Shown: positions 31,803-43,499, counted from the first letter of the stretch. The stretch is 64,000 bases of DNA from Tridacna crocea (GCA_943736015.1 OX031061.1:63618192-63682191), one strand, 5' to 3'. Translations and numbers: made by a program. Notes: generated by a model not told the origin, from the sequence alone.

Positions 31803-32029
31803 CCCATTATCACACAATCCCTACTTTTGACGACCCTGAGAAAGACGCCTGTAGAAAATATTGTTGGAAAAGGAGAAAATGCTGGTAACCAGCATTTTCT
31901 CCTTTTCCCACAATGCCTTCTGCTCCTCACAAAACAAATTTCAAAATTTTCAGTCACTCTTATTTTGTCGTCTGCAAATGCTTTTCGATTTAGACAAGCC
32001 TTAAAAATTGTCATTTGGTAATGAGTTAA
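31799..32029 (-). mobile_element. Family A MITE sharing TTAA with previous
   Basis: TTAACCCATTATCACAC to GGTAATGAGTTAA. The following 27 bases (AGTGATCATTGTGTGGTAAAGGGTTAA) are the right end of yet another plus-oriented copy. Confidence 0.86.
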
Positions 32030-32154
32030 AGTGATCATTGTGTGGTAAAGGGTTAACAGAATCAATATCAACCCTTATCATGCGAAATAAAATGAATCAA
32101 ACTTTGAAACCGAAAATAAAAACTCGACAATTGCTATTTTCAACTTATCATTTG

Positions 32155-32218
32155 AGAAAAAATATCTCCTTATCGGACAGTGTAGATCAAAGATCAGACT
32201 GCACGTTTTGGTCATTTG
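32155..32218. mobile_element. Family B left half
   Basis: ATATCTCCTTATCGGACAGTGTAGATCAAAGATCAGACTGCACG, then unrelated sequence. Confidence 0.7.
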
Positions 32219-32238
32219 TTAGACACAAAAAGAAATAT

Positions 32239-32610
32239 TTAAGGTAAGACCTGTGTAATGGAAAACAGCTATTTCCACGAAAATATCATCCTGCAAAGTT
32301 AGCTATAATTAAAAATGAGTATTATTGAACTACTTTCACCTTTTCATTTTTTCCAATTTTTCCTTCTTTGAATTATCATTTATAAATCTAAAACCGCTAT
32401 AGTCTCAATTGAATAAAAAGATAATAATTACCTCCCTTTTTAAAAAAACAATCAAAAGTATCAAAAAATAATTTCAAGGTAGACATAAACGGAATTTCTA
32501 ATCCGTTAGAAATGTGCAAAAATATTATTTCTGCATAAATCCTTATTTATCCTTATTTTACAACCAATTAGAATTTTCACCGGAAGTGCATTACACAGGT
32601 CTTACCTTAA
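32239..32610 (+). mobile_element. Family D MITE, D-variant, complete
   Basis: TTAAGGTAAGACCTGTGTAA / TTACACAGGTCTTACCTTAA ends; outside, AAATAT on the left and ATATTT on the right. Confidence 0.89.
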
Positions 32611-32675
32611 ATATTTCATGGACCCATCATAACGCAGTGCCTTGCTGTGTATTTGTAACAGATCACCTAGATGCA

Positions 32676-32904
32676 TTAATCCTTTACCATACAATTCCGA
32701 TATTTGATGCTCCTGGGAAAGAAGCCTTTTGAAAAACATTGCGGGAAAAGAAGAAAATGCTGGTAACCAGCATTTACTTCTTTTCCCACAACGTTTTCTT
32801 CTATATCAAAGCATTATTACACCATTTGAGCCATACTGCAATTGTCGTCTGCATTGGTTTCAATTTGGACATGGCTAAAAACTTGTTGTCTGGTAAAGGG
32901 TTAA
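32676..32904 (-). mobile_element. Family A MITE, diverged subfamily
   Basis: TTAATCCTTTACCATAC to CTGGTAAAGGGTTAA. Hairpin AAGAAGAAAATGC / GCATTTACTTCTT. The ATTTGAGCCATACTGCAATTG interior is shared with 14274 and 43860. Confidence 0.85.
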
Positions 32905-32935
32905 AAACCCTTTTGCCATCGCACCGTCCAGACGT

Positions 32936-33208
32936 ATGTGACCCATCACGCAAAAAGGGACCATCTGGGAATTCTGTGAATCAATTAGATGAAAACAGAT
33001 TAACGACAGTGCAGGTCAGTTTAAATTGATAATTCAAAATACATGTAGATTGTATTTTAAGGTACAATGACCACTTTTCATATAGAAAACGTCATTTAAG
33101 CGAAAAGTGTCAACCCTGGTCAGCCTGTGCAATTCACGCAGTCTGACTAGGGTGGACACTTTTTGCAGTTCCCAGAAGGTCCTTTATAGTGTGATGGGTC
33201 ACATATGT
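32936..33208 (+). mobile_element. Family H foldback MITE, complete
   Basis: TGTGACCCATCACGCAAAAAG at the left, GTGATGGGTCACATA at the right. The palindrome TGTCAACCCTGGTCAGCC / CTGACTAGGGTGGACAC is next to the right end. Confidence 0.85.
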
Positions 33209-33343
33209 AAAATTGGAGAATCTTCCATTTTGAAAAGATACAAAAATACTAAATCACGCTTTTTTAGATACCAGTACAATTTTGTCATAAACAACATGAT
33301 GATTATATAATTATCATGATACGGGTTTATTTATTGACTTGGT

Positions 33344-33549
33344 GTAACTCTTTACTAAACGACAAAATCTAGGACTTGCCCAAAATGAGAGCACTGTACA
33401 TGTACTTACCGACGACAAAGAAAATATGAATCAAAGATGGAACACCGTTTTGGGAATGGCAACGTTTATTTCCTCCTTTTCCCACAAAGTTTCAATTAAA
33501 CTCTCTTTTACGGTCGTTGCGACACAGGGATTATTTGTAAAAGGGGCAA
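33344..33549 (+). mobile_element. Family A MITE, hairpin half lost
   Basis: GTAACTCTTTACTAAACGAC ... TTTTCCCACAAAGTTTC ... GGATTATTTGTAAAAGG. Confidence 0.65.
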
Positions 33550-33830
33550 TGCAAAGAGGCACGTGTCACATATTCGCGGTTAGACTATCCTACTGCAATG
33601 ATACAAACTACTTCCGGTTTTATTCATGTCATGTCTATGAGGCGAAATTTACGAGCAAGTACTCAAATTGATATACAAAAAAATGCACTTGCGTAAATCA
33701 AAGTTTTACAATGGCATTTACTCGTAGTATCAGTTCGATACGGTTCCATACTGGACTAATTATCATTATTATCAGATGTCCTGATAAAGGGAGGTAATCC
33801 TTTTTTCTGTATATCGTCTTGACCCTTAGG

Positions 33831-34094
33831 GTGTGAGACCCGTTACGCAAAAAGGGACCTTCTGGGAACTGCGAAAAGTGTCAATTCTGGTCAGACTGCG
33901 CCAATTGCGCAGTCTGACCAGGGTTGACACTTTTCGCTTTTATGATATTTTCTGTATGAAAAGTGGTCATTCTACTTTGTTATACAATTTTTGAACTATC
34001 AACTTAAACTGACCTATACAATCGTTTGTTCTGTTTTCATATAACTGATGTACAGAATTCCCAGATGATCCCTTTTTACGTGTCGGGTCACATT
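33831..34094 (-). mobile_element. Family H foldback MITE, inverted
   Basis: GAGACCCGTTACGCAAAAAGG ... palindrome GTCAGACTGCGCCAATTGCGCAGTCTGAC (in halves) ... CCTTTTTACGTGTCGGGTCAC. Confidence 0.84.
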
Positions 34095-34175
34095 TTATAT
34101 TTATTCAAGATACACGGTCAAAATGAGTACAACTGTACAGGTTTTTTTTTTACTAAAATGTCTCAGCACAGCAGA

Positions 34176-34384
34176 GAGTATTTCGAACCCCAGCTCGCCA
34201 AATTTCTTTCCAAAAGTTCATGACAGTCATTGAGACAGAATTGATTCCTCTCTCACTGCTGACTATCGTTTTGAATATGGTTATGTGGGAAAGCAGCCAG
34301 TGGCTTGGCAAGAATATTGTGCGGAGTACGAGTGAAAGGAAATCTAGGAAAGCATGGATAGGTGCAGTGGCCGCTGCGATATAG
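34176..34384 (+). mobile_element. SINE F (copy 4, head missing)
   Basis: Begins at the B-box-like TTTCGAACCCCAGCTCG; body GGAAAGCAGCCAGTGGCTTG; ends CGCTGCGATATAGC. Confidence 0.8.
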
Positions 34385-34530
34385 CCGGATCGAAACTTTT
34401 TGCTTTCGGTTATTTTCTGCTTGTCCGAGAACAAATCTATCTCATGATTGAGTCAGTTGTAAGACATTTTATTTTGTTGATCTAAAATTATTGTTCAGAC
34501 TTCTTGTCCCAATTTTAATCAATAGACCTT

Positions 34531-34762
34531 TTAACTCATTACCACACGAGAAAATTTTAGACTGGTCCAAATTGAAAGCATTTGCAGTCGACAAAAGAAA
34601 GGTGACTGTAAAATTGAAATTTGTTCTGGACAGGGTAGAAAACACTGTGGGAAAAGGAGAAAATGCTGGTTACCAGCATTTTCTCCTTTTCCCACAGTGT
34701 TTTCAAAAGGCTTCTTTCTCAGGGGCGTCAAAAGTAGGGATTGTGTACTAGTAATGGGTTAA
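34531..34762 (+). mobile_element. Family A MITE, C-variant hairpin
   Basis: TTAACTCATTACCACACGAG to AGTAATGGGTTAA (34759-34762), with a small ACTA duplication near the right end. Confidence 0.89.
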
Positions 34763-34949
34763 GGTATAAATAATTATTATTATCATTATAATGAAAACTA
34801 AAAACATAATTAATTATAATTGATTTCAAGTACCATACCGCATCTTGGGACCCTAATGTTTATAGAGACGAGATTACAAAGATAGTAAGCGCCGTTTTGG
34901 TCCTGATTTTGGAGTTCGAGTAAAGTCATGTAGTAAGACGATGAAAAAG

Positions 34950-35520
34950 AGAATATAGAGGATATTTCTCTTTTTTTTTGGTGAAAGATCGAGTGAACAC
35001 CATCGGTAATATTTTCACCGAAGAGAAAAAACAAATATTTCATTTATTTCATGCGTTTAACCCTTTCTGGGAGGAGCTTTATCAAACTCCAGTACAATTT
35101 TTTTTTTTTTCAGTTATTCCCCGTGGCGTACCCCCTCCGCATAGCAACGCATTACAATATTACGTCAAGCGCGAGAAATGTAAGGTAAATGACGTCGTAT
35201 TTCCATCTGGTTGTGAAGTCAAGTGCAATTTACCTAGGTAACTAGAAAATAAAAATCGGTATTTTTACTAGTCGTACCTGTAGAATATTGAAAAATATCT
35301 TCACAGCTATTTCTCGATATCCTACAGGAAAGCATGAAATAAATTCGTTTATTTTGGTGAAAGATCGAAATTTATTTCATCAAGCGAATATCATCGGTAA
35401 TATTTTCACGAGTGGCGCAGCAGCCACTTGTAAAAATATCACCGATGATGTTCACTTGATGAAATAAATTTCGATTTTTCCCGAAAAAAAAATATATATT
35501 CTATTCATTTCATGCTTGTA
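34950..35520 (+). mobile_element. Family E foldback element, longest copy
   Basis: GAGGATATTTCTCTTT, GGTGAAAGATCGA, a shortened first palindrome, the middle (GGGAGGAGCTTTATCAAA, AATGACGTCGTATTTCC, TTTACCTAGGTAACTAGAAA), then a second palindrome GCGAATATCATCGGTAATAT / ATATCACCGATGATGTTCAC (35393-35455). Complete architecture: palindrome, middle, palindrome. Confidence 0.8.
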
Positions 35521-35546
35521 ACCCCATTGTCATCAACTAGATCTAG

Positions 35547-35632
35547 CATTTTCACCTTTTCCCACTATGTTTCTAAAAGTTTTTTTCCACAACAAGGTTG
35601 ATTAAATTCGAGATTGTTTGGTAAAGTTTTAA
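35547..35632 (+). mobile_element. Family A right half
   Basis: CATTTTCACCTTTTCCCACT to TTTGGTAAAGTTTTAA. Confidence 0.65.
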
Positions 35633-35743
35633 AACGGATAACAGAATTTGATAAATTTCAAGACTTCACCTGTGCAACTATTACCAGATATTACGTCTCA
35701 TAAACCTCAAAAAAATGCGATAAAAATATCATCTACGAATTTG

Positions 35744-35988
35744 TTAACCCTTTACGTTACAATTTCAAATCTAAACGGACCTATGAAAGAAAGATGACTT
35801 TTAAAAACATTGTGGGAAAAGGAGAAAATGCTGGTAACCAGCATTTTCTCGTTTTCCCACAATGTTTTTTTTTTTTCTATCCTTTTTTAACTCAAATTCC
35901 ATTTTTTTGAATCAGACTTTATTTTTCGTATGCCATGATTTTTCATTCAGACAACATTTAGGCTTTGTCGTTTTGGTAAAGAGTTTAA
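35744..35988 (-). mobile_element. Family A MITE
   Basis: TTAACCCTTTACGTTAC to TTTTGGTAAAGAGTTTAA, with a T homopolymer expansion beside the hairpin. Confidence 0.83.
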
Positions 35989-36067
35989 ATTCAATATTAA
36001 TTTTAGTAGAGTGCTCGATCTGATACTGTAAGGGCCGTTCTGTTTACATGGTTTATGGCGGGGCTCT

Positions 36068-36268
36068 AGAAAAACTCTTTACAAAGAGACAAAACTTTTT
36101 AGCGTGTACCAAATTGAGAGCATTTCCAGACGACAAGTTTAGAGTGACTCAAATGATGAAAATTGTCTACGAAAGGGTATGAAATATTGTTGAAAAAGGT
36201 GAAAATGTTGCTTATTACCATTTTCGCCTATTCGCACGAGGTTTTTAATAGTCGCCTTTCTAAGTGTC
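36068..36268 (+). mobile_element. Family A MITE, degenerate, cut by family D
   Basis: ACTCTTTACAAAGAGACAAAAC ... GAAATATTGTTGAAAAAGG ... CTTTCTAAGTGTC, then the D element starts. Confidence 0.65.
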
Positions 36269-36654
36269 TTAAGGTAGTGGACCCGTAATAGAAAACAGCT
36301 ATTTCCGCTATGATATTGTCCTATAAAATTAGCTATGATCAAAAATGGGTATTATTGTACTAGATCTACTTTAACCGAGACACTTTTTCACTTTTTTCCT
36401 TCTTAGAATTATCCTTTATAAATCTAAAACCACTGTATTCTCATTACAAATGGAGATAAAAATTACCTCCCTTTACTGAAAACTAACAAAGGTATCAAAC
36501 AGGTAATTTCAAGATAGACACCAACAGAATTTCTGGTAGGATAAAAATATGCAAAAGTAGATCTATTATATCTGTATAAAACCTTATTGTTCAACTATCA
36601 AAAATATATTTTATTCCATGTTGCAATAAAAGTGTTATGGACCTATTGCCTTAA
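36269..36654 (+). mobile_element. Family D MITE, complete
   Basis: TTAAGGTAGTGGACCCGTAA to TTATGGACCTATTGCCTTAA. Confidence 0.88.
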
Positions 36655-36689
36655 AACCAATGGATTGATCTGGAAAATGGGTCTTAAAA

Positions 36690-36935
36690 TGGGTTCAATA
36701 ACCCATGTTGTGAGTTATGAGGCTCAATAAAGAAACCACTCGGGTAACATTTCGGGTTATTGATAACAAAAAATTTTGGTTAATAAGTTTCCTAAACTAA
36801 AAGTAAAAATACATATACGCAGAAAAAGAAAAGATTGTCTATCTGCTTATTGCCCTCATGGATTATTCATTGTGCCTCATAACTCACAACCATGGTTTAT
36901 TGAACAATAAACCACAATAGAAAGAAGATTATTTC
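36690..36935. mobile_element. Family M palindrome with expanded centre
   Basis: GTTGTGAGTTATGAGGCTCA on the left and TGCCTCATAACTCACAACC on the right, closing with GAAAGAAGATTATTTCTT. The centre (about 90 bases) differs from other M copies. Confidence 0.77.
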
Positions 36936-37036
36936 TTGACTACACTGCACGTTCTGTGCAATCTGATCTTAATCTACACTGTCCGCAAAAGGTCAGATAG
37001 TCGCTCTTAGCAGCAAAAGACTTGAAACAGAAAGAT
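36936..37036. mobile_element. Family B right half
   Basis: GCACGTTCTGTGCAATCTGAT, CACTGTCCGCAAAAGGTCAG, CGCTCTTAGCAGCAAAAGAC. Confidence 0.72.
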
Positions 37037-37438
37037 TACGGCCGTATTATGTGTTCATGGCGATGATTTATTGAAGGGATATAGTTGTAATATCGAATAT
37101 GAGTTTTACACGTTATACTGCCTACAACACGCGAAAAAGGGGCATTCGGACATTATAAACCAGCCTTCTGATATTTGGACGTTACTGAGACTTTAAATGC
37201 GTGTGCGAAAAGTAACGACCCAGATCAGCCTACGCGGACCTGGATCAAAACTTTCCGCTAACGGTCAATTTTCTGTATGTCCAAGGACCAGGCTAACCGG
37301 TGATTAAGTTGGTTGTTTTTGAAAAAAAAAAGGCTATTATAGACTCATAACATAATGTGAAGGCTTCCTTTGTATATCGTATCTCGAAAATGCATAAGGC
37401 CCCTTTTTACCAAAGCGTGCCTCGAATAGATTTATTCC
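37037..37438. other. Mostly unassigned, with a repeat remnant
   Basis: GAAAAAGGGGCATTCGGACAT (37136) and AACGACCCAGATCAGCCTACGCGG (37212) resemble family C words but the element is not intact. Confidence 0.35.
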
Positions 37439-37667
37439 TTAACACTTTACCAAACGACAAAATTCTAGACTGGTCCAAATTGAAAGCATCTGCAGTCGTC
37501 AATATAAAAGTGACTGTAAATTTGAAATTTGTTTTGTGAAGTACGGAAAACATTGTGGGAAAAGAAGAAAATGCTGGTTACCAGCATTTTCTCCTTTTCC
37601 CACAATGTTTTCGAAAGGCTTCTTTCCCAAAGTCGTTTAAAGTTGGGATTGTCTGGTAAAGAGATAA
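37439..37667 (+). mobile_element. Family A MITE
   Basis: TTAACACTTTACCAAACGAC to CTGGTAAAGAGATAA. Confidence 0.86.
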
Positions 37668-37801
37668 AGAGAAGGAAACACTGGTTGCCAGTTGAGGTCA
37701 AGCTACCCCAGGTAAAAAAACAAGGTCACGATAACACGTAACACTTTTGTTTACACTTATATTTTTAATATCAGGGTCAAGAATGCATGTATCTTTAATA
37801 G

Positions 37802-38028
37802 TTAACCCTTTTCCATACGACAAAATTTTAGACTGGTCCAAATAGAAAACACTTGCAGACAACAAAATAAAGATAACAAAATAAACATAACTCAAAAATT
37901 GAAATTTGTTTCCAGCAGGAGAGAAAACACTGGGAAAAGGGAAAAAAATATGGTTACCAGCATTTTCTCCTTTTCTCACAGTGTTTTCAAAAGGCTTCTA
38001 TCTCATGGAGTGTTTTGTAAGGAGTTAA
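37802..38028 (+). mobile_element. Family A MITE, diverged
   Basis: TTAACCCTTTTCCATACGAC to TTTTGTAAGGAGTTAA; a short duplication of ACAAAATAAA(G/C)AT(A) lies in the long arm. Confidence 0.82.
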
Positions 38029-38049
38029 ATAAAGGATAATCAACCTAAA

Positions 38050-38145
38050 TGCTGCTAACCAGCATTTCTCCTTTTCTCACAATGTTTTCAAAAGGCTTCT
38101 TTCTCAGGATCGTAAGACCCAGGCATTGCTTGGTAAAAAGTTTAA
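38050..38145 (+). mobile_element. Family A right half
   Basis: AATGCTGCTAACCAGCATTTC to TTGGTAAAAAGTTTAA. It follows the previous copy directly. Confidence 0.7.
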
Positions 38146-38814
38146 TAGAGGACAATTAACCTGTTATGTGTGATGTGAAAAAAAAAACCTGTTTCTAGAA
38201 TGGGATATGATGCGGTTTGAAAAAAGATTCCAACGTCTGAAAAAACGTATATATGAAACTTTAAAACGTTAAAGGCCCAGTAAAAGCAAAAAACCATAGC
38301 AGGTGTCTAAAATATAGTCAAATTTATATCATACCATTTAAAATTATGAAAAATATTGTGGACAGAAAGTCTGTTATCGGTCAATATGTTAATCGCTGGC
38401 AGAAAAAAAAAAAGACTTTTAAAGTCAGCCAAAAAAGTAAACAAAAAGACAGCTACCTGGCAGGTTATAAGATACTTTTGAAATTAATTTCTCTGTCAGC
38501 ATGTAAAACTTGGACCGACCGCACAATGACAGATTGTTACCTTCACAAAAATTTGCATACTTTTAAATGGTATGGTATAAATCCAGATGTATTCAAACAA
38601 GCAATTTGTTTACTTTTGGATTTTATTGTTACTTTCAACAGCAACAAAAAGGAAAAAAAAACTAAAAACAGTTAAAGTACTTTAATGTTAATTTATTATG
38701 GATCGAAAAATGTTCAGTCAAAATTAACATCCCTCCATCTTTTCTTTTGAAGGGACCTATTTATTTTTATGTGGTAAATCAAAATTTCTAGTAAAATACC
38801 AGATAAACAGATCC
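38146..38814. other. Unassigned stretch with one 109-codon frame
   Basis: A plus frame at 38346-38675 is lysine-rich at both ends and unlike any family I recognise; AT-richness alone could produce it. Confidence 0.3.
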
Positions 38815-39235
38815 TCAATATTTATTTCATGCTTTCCGGTAGGATATCGAGAAATAACAAAGAAAATATTTTTCAATATTACACGGGTACGTCCAGTGAA
38901 AATACCGATTTTCATGTTCTTATTGCCTAAGTAAATTGCGCGTGCCTCACAACCAGATGGAAATATGACGTCATTTACCTTACATTTCTAGCTCTTGAGG
39001 TAATATTGTAATGCATTGCTATGCAGGAGGGGTACGCCACGGGGAATAACGGGAAAGAACTATACTTGATTTTGATAAAGCTCCTCCCAGAAATGGTTAA
39101 AGGCATGAAATAAATAGAATATTGTTTTTTTCGACTGCACCACTCGTGAAAATATTACCGATGGTGTTCACTCGTTGAAATAAATTTCGATCTTTCACCA
39201 AAAAGAATATCTATACTCTATATATTTTTTTGCAA
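38815..39235 (-). mobile_element. Family E foldback element, one palindrome reduced
   Basis: TTTCATGCTTTCCGGTAGGA, ATATGACGTCATTTACC (contains a CRE octamer), GGGGTACGCCACGGGGAATA, then half palindrome GTGAAAATATTACCGATGG and GATCTTTCACC. Confidence 0.77.
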
Positions 39236-39379
39236 TCGTATAGAGAATGTGACACGCTTACCACGGCAGAAAGGTGCAATTTGGACATTTAAATAACGGG
39301 AACAGGAAACTCCGTCTTTTTCATTACATCAGATATGACGTCATCGAGCTGATATAAATACCAATCCTTGTAAATAGAC

Positions 39380-39500
39380 GCGTGCTATTGACCATGGTAC
39401 AATCCCACAAGTCTTTGCGAAACTCTGGCATGAAATCTAAAAATACTGTGAGAGACCACGTAGCCCAAAGAGGAATACCATCAAAAATATTTTTTTCATA
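39380..39500 (+). repeat. Family I-like fragment
   Basis: GAAATCTAAAAATACTGTGAG ... CACGTAGCCCAAAGAGGAATACCATCAA parallels 57325-57395. Borders not found. Confidence 0.45.
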
Positions 39501-39659
39501 CTTTTGTCCTTCTTTTTCCATGCTTATTTGCCAGCTGCTGCCTTACTACATTCAGTACATGTATTTTTTTTTTCTTTAAATTTGGTAAGGTTATAAAAAT
39601 GTGATTAGCTCCCTTTAAAATCTGATTCTTAATTAACTTAAATGTAATGAAACATCGGG

Positions 39660-39875
39660 TTAACCCCTTAACTTGCTAAAAAGGGGAAATGAAATTTTTA
39701 AACCGATAGTAAACCCCCAAATTTTACTATTTCAAATGTATATTTTGCGAGAAAAAAAACTATACCATTATCGGACAGTGTAGATCCAAGATCAGACTGC
39801 ACGTTCTGTGCAGTCTGATCTTGATCTACACTGTCCGCAAAAGGTCAGTAAGTCGTTTTCAGCAACCTAAGGGTT
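39660..39875. mobile_element. Family B MITE, near complete
   Basis: TTAACCCCTTAACTTGCTAA ... palindrome 39772-39838 ... CAGCAACCTAAGGGTTAG. Confidence 0.84.
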
Positions 39876-40314
39876 AGAAATAACGTCTTAGGCAATCAGG
39901 AAACAACCCAAAAACAACCTCATACCGCCGGGGGTTTTATATTTGGGGGGCGTTTCAGTCATTATAAAGGTATTTGTTTTACGAGCGTTACTGCCTCAGC
40001 CTTTTATTTTGCGCGCGGTTTTTACGACATCTATAATTTACCTGCCTGTGCGCTAGTGTTTATTTCACCTTTTCCTCCATGCAAACGCCATGTTTTATGC
40101 ATCTACAGTGTGACTTTTTTGTAAAAAATATGTAATAAAAGTAGAAATTACTAGAACTTAGCAATTTTTCCGGTTGTCACATTTTTTCTCTGTGATCTTT
40201 TTGATACTTTCTTTATAAAATTTTCTGAAACTAATTTAGGTTCCAATTAAAACAGAACAATATTACAAATAGTGCCATGGATTTAGCTATAATCCAAAGC
40301 AGGGATGGCTTAAG
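39876..40314. other. Unassigned stretch
   Basis: No repeat family or coding signal recognised. Confidence 0.35.
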
Positions 40315-40640
40315 AAGCTTCAGCGGAATGTGTAGATCAGGATCAGACTGCACAAGGCCAGCAGTCTAATTGGTAATCTTAATCTTATTTTGACCAATGA
40401 TATTTTGGTCCAAACTCAATCAAACCGAGACTGTACCATGGTCCTTTCCAACTACGCAAATCCAATCCAATACATAATTCTACATAAGTTAGAATATTTT
40501 AAGCCTATAGTTAAACTCCAATAAACGCAACATCTAAGTTCTATTTGTCGCTAAAATCTCATCTTCACGGACAGTATAGAATCAAGATCAGACTGCATGT
40601 TACGTGCAGTCTGATCTTGATTCTATACTGTCCGCAAAAG
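40315..40640. mobile_element. Two family B copies
   Basis: A fragment at 40325-40370 (GATCAGGATCAGACTGCAC) and a core at 40572-40635 whose arms both changed to TATAGAATC / GATTCTATA while still pairing. Confidence 0.72.
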
Positions 40641-41134
40641 ACCATTACAACCTTGGAGTTAAGACTATACCAGCAGGGAAAAAGGTTATAGTGGAAACAT
40701 CACTTTGTACAAGGTTTATGAGGCGAAATACGCGCACTGATGGCTTATGGTTTGTTTATTTGCTTCTCGCTTGTTTCCCGTCTGATGTCATTCCGCTTCA
40801 TTTAACCTTTGTATTTATCATTTTTTTCCGCGCCTCGTGAAATTGTTGTGAAAGTATGGAAAACACATTCTGACACATGTAAGTAGCGCTAATGAAATTT
40901 CGCTACATAAAACGCAATTCTTATTTCACAGGCTTCTTATTAAACAAAGCGTCTAAACGTTGTTTTAAAGCCCAGAGCGCAGCCCAAAATAAACAAGGCT
41001 GGAGTTGAAATACATTCTAATTTAAATTCTAACATGACATGTAAATCCAGCACTATAAACAGAGTAAAAAAAAGAAAGCGTGGTAAAAACAAGAAATAAT
41101 CTTTTTATCGTGTTTTATCGTTCAATCGTGGTTT
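40641..41134. other. Unassigned stretch
   Basis: No family recognised until family M words begin near 41120. Confidence 0.35.
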
Positions 41135-42965
41135 ATGGTTTATTCTAACATGACACGCGACTTTGGCTCTATAAACACAGTGCAAGGAAAACGTGGTAAA
41201 ATCTACGACAATCCATGTAGAGTGACGTCATCCTATATCGAGTGACGTCATTCAATGAGTTATTCAATGGAACATTATCTTCATCCGCATTTTTACTCTA
41301 AGTTTGAACTTGCTTTCCTTTCACTGAGAATTGGCCATGTTAGAATCGAAATAATCTTCTTTCTATCGTGGTATATCGTTCAATAAACCACGTTGTGAGT
41401 TATGAGGCGCAATGAATAACCCACTCGGGCTATCACCCTCGTGGATTATTTATTGTGCCTCATAACTCACAACTGTGGTTTATTGAACGATATACCACGA
41501 TAGAAAGAAGATTATTTCTTAATTCTAACATGACACGTGACTTTGGCCCTATAAACACAGTGCAAGGAAAACGTGGTAAAATCTGCGACAATCCATGTAG
41601 AGTGACGTCATCCGATATCGAGTGACGTCATTCAATGAGTGAGTTATTCAATGGAACATAATCTTCATCCGCGTTTTTACTCTTAGTTTGAACTTGTTTT
41701 ACCTTTCATTAAGAATTGGACATGTTAGAATCGAAATAATCTTCTTTCTATCGTGGTATATCGTTCAATAAACCACGTTGTGAGTTATGAGGCGCAATGA
41801 ATAACCCACTCGGGCTATCGCCCTCGTGGATTATTTATTGTGCCTCATAACTCACAACTGTGGTTTATTGAACGATATACCACGATAGAAAGAAGATTAT
41901 TTCTTAAATAAGCCACGGTTGTGAGTTATGAGGCACAATAAATAATCCACGACAGCGATAGCCCGAGTGGTTTACTCATTGTGTCCCATAACTCACAACG
42001 TGGTTTGTTGAACCATAAACCACGATAGAAAGAAGAATATTTCGATTCTAACATGGCCAATTCTTAATGAAAGGAAAACAAGTTCAAACTAAGAGTAAAA
42101 ACGCGGATGAAGTTCTGATTGAATAACTCACTCATTGAATGACGTCACTCGATACAGAATGACGCCGCTCTATTATGGATTGTCGCAGATCTTACCACGC
42201 TTTCCTTGCACTGTGCTTATAGAGCCGAATTCGCGTGTGATGTTAGAATCTACGTATTTCTATGTAGAGTGACTTCAATCTATGTAGTGTAGTGTCATTC
42301 GGTATAGAGTAAGTAAGTTATTCAATGGAATATAATCTGCATCCAACTTTTTACTCTAAGCATGAATTTGTTTTCCTTTCGTGGAGAGTTGATCATGTTA
42401 GAATCGAAATAAGCTTCTTCCTTTCGTGGTTTATCGTTCATTCTAACATGACACGCGACTTTGGCTCTATAAACACAGTGCAAAGAAACGTGGTAAAATC
42501 TGCGACAACCCATCTAGAGTGACGTCATCCTATATCGAGTGACGTCATTCAATGAGTTATTCAATGGAACATACTCTACATCCGCGTTTTTACTCTTAGT
42601 TTGAACGTGTTTTCCTGTAATTAAGAATTGGCCATGTTAGAATCGAAATAATCTTCTTTCTATCGTGGTATATCGTTCAATAAACCACGTTGTGAGTTAT
42701 GAGGCGCAATGAATAACCGACTCGGGCTATCGCCCTCGTGGATTATTTATTGTGCCTCATAACTCACAACTGTGGTTTATTGAACGATATAGCTACCACG
42801 ATAGAAAGAAGATAATTTCCTAATTAAACCACGTTGTGAGTTATGAGTCGCAATGAATAAATCACTCGGGCTATCGCTCTCGTGAATTATCTTTTGTGCC
42901 TCATAACTCAAGACCGTGGTTTATTGAACGATAAACCACGATAGAAAGAAGATTATTTTTTAATC
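41135..42965. repeat. Family M nested palindrome cluster
   Basis: Two modules alternate. Module 1 (about 170 bp palindrome) has TCTATCGTGGTATATCG, GTTGTGAGTTATGAGGC, CTCGGGCTATC, and their complements, at 41351-41520, 41731-41906 and 42645-42820, plus half copies 41907-42042 and 42821-42962. Module 2 (about 230 bp) runs from TTCTAACATGACACG through GTGCAAGGAAAACGTGG to AGAATTGGCCATGTTAG, at 41140, 41521, 42245 and 42440 in plus and 42040-42250 inverted. The whole is a complex of inverted and direct repeats. Seven perfect TGACGTCA octamers lie inside module 2. Confidence 0.87.
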
Positions 42966-43099
42966 ATGTCATTTAAGAAAAGAATTTAATGTCAGGATGA
43001 CATACAGGATCTGACGTTAGCTGGCGTTTGAGATGTTTTTTAAAATAAGTCTATGGAAATTAATTAATTCATAATGCAATCCTGTAATATATATATAGG

Positions 43100-43180
43100 A
43101 TACTTGTTTTTTTTTACGGTGAAATACCGCAATTCATTTCATCGAGTGAACATCATCGGTAATATTTTCACGCGTCCTCC
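43100..43180 (+). repeat. Family E fragment
   Basis: TTTTTTACGGTGAAATACCG, ATTTCATCGAGTGAACATC, TCGGTAATATTTTCACG. Confidence 0.65.
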
Positions 43181-43251
43181 CTCCTTTAATCTCTAAATTA
43201 TCTCGACTCGGTCAGTCACACAAATATAACGATAACTTGTGCCTTTTTTCC

Positions 43252-43490
43252 TTAACCCTTTACCGCGTGGCAAAAATTTTAGACCTATCCAATTTGAGAG
43301 CATTTTGTAGCAGACAATTAATTTCACAATGGATAAAATTGCGCAATTTTGTTTTGATGATGGGGTAGAAAACTTTGTGGGAAAAGGAGAAAATGCTGGT
43401 TACCAGCATTTTTTCCTATTCCCACAATGCTATCAAAAAGTCTTTTTCTTCAGAGTCGTCAAAAGTCGTCATTGTGTTGGAAAAGGCTAT
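43252..43490 (+). mobile_element. Family A MITE, right end worn
   Basis: TTAACCCTTTACCGCGTGGC, hairpin 43367-43433, ending GTCATTGTGTTGGAAAAGG. Confidence 0.78.
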
Positions 43491-43499
43491 TTATGTATC

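Noticed and set aside
38346..38675. 109-codon lysine-rich frame
   Set aside because: AT-rich low-information sequence without family resemblance.
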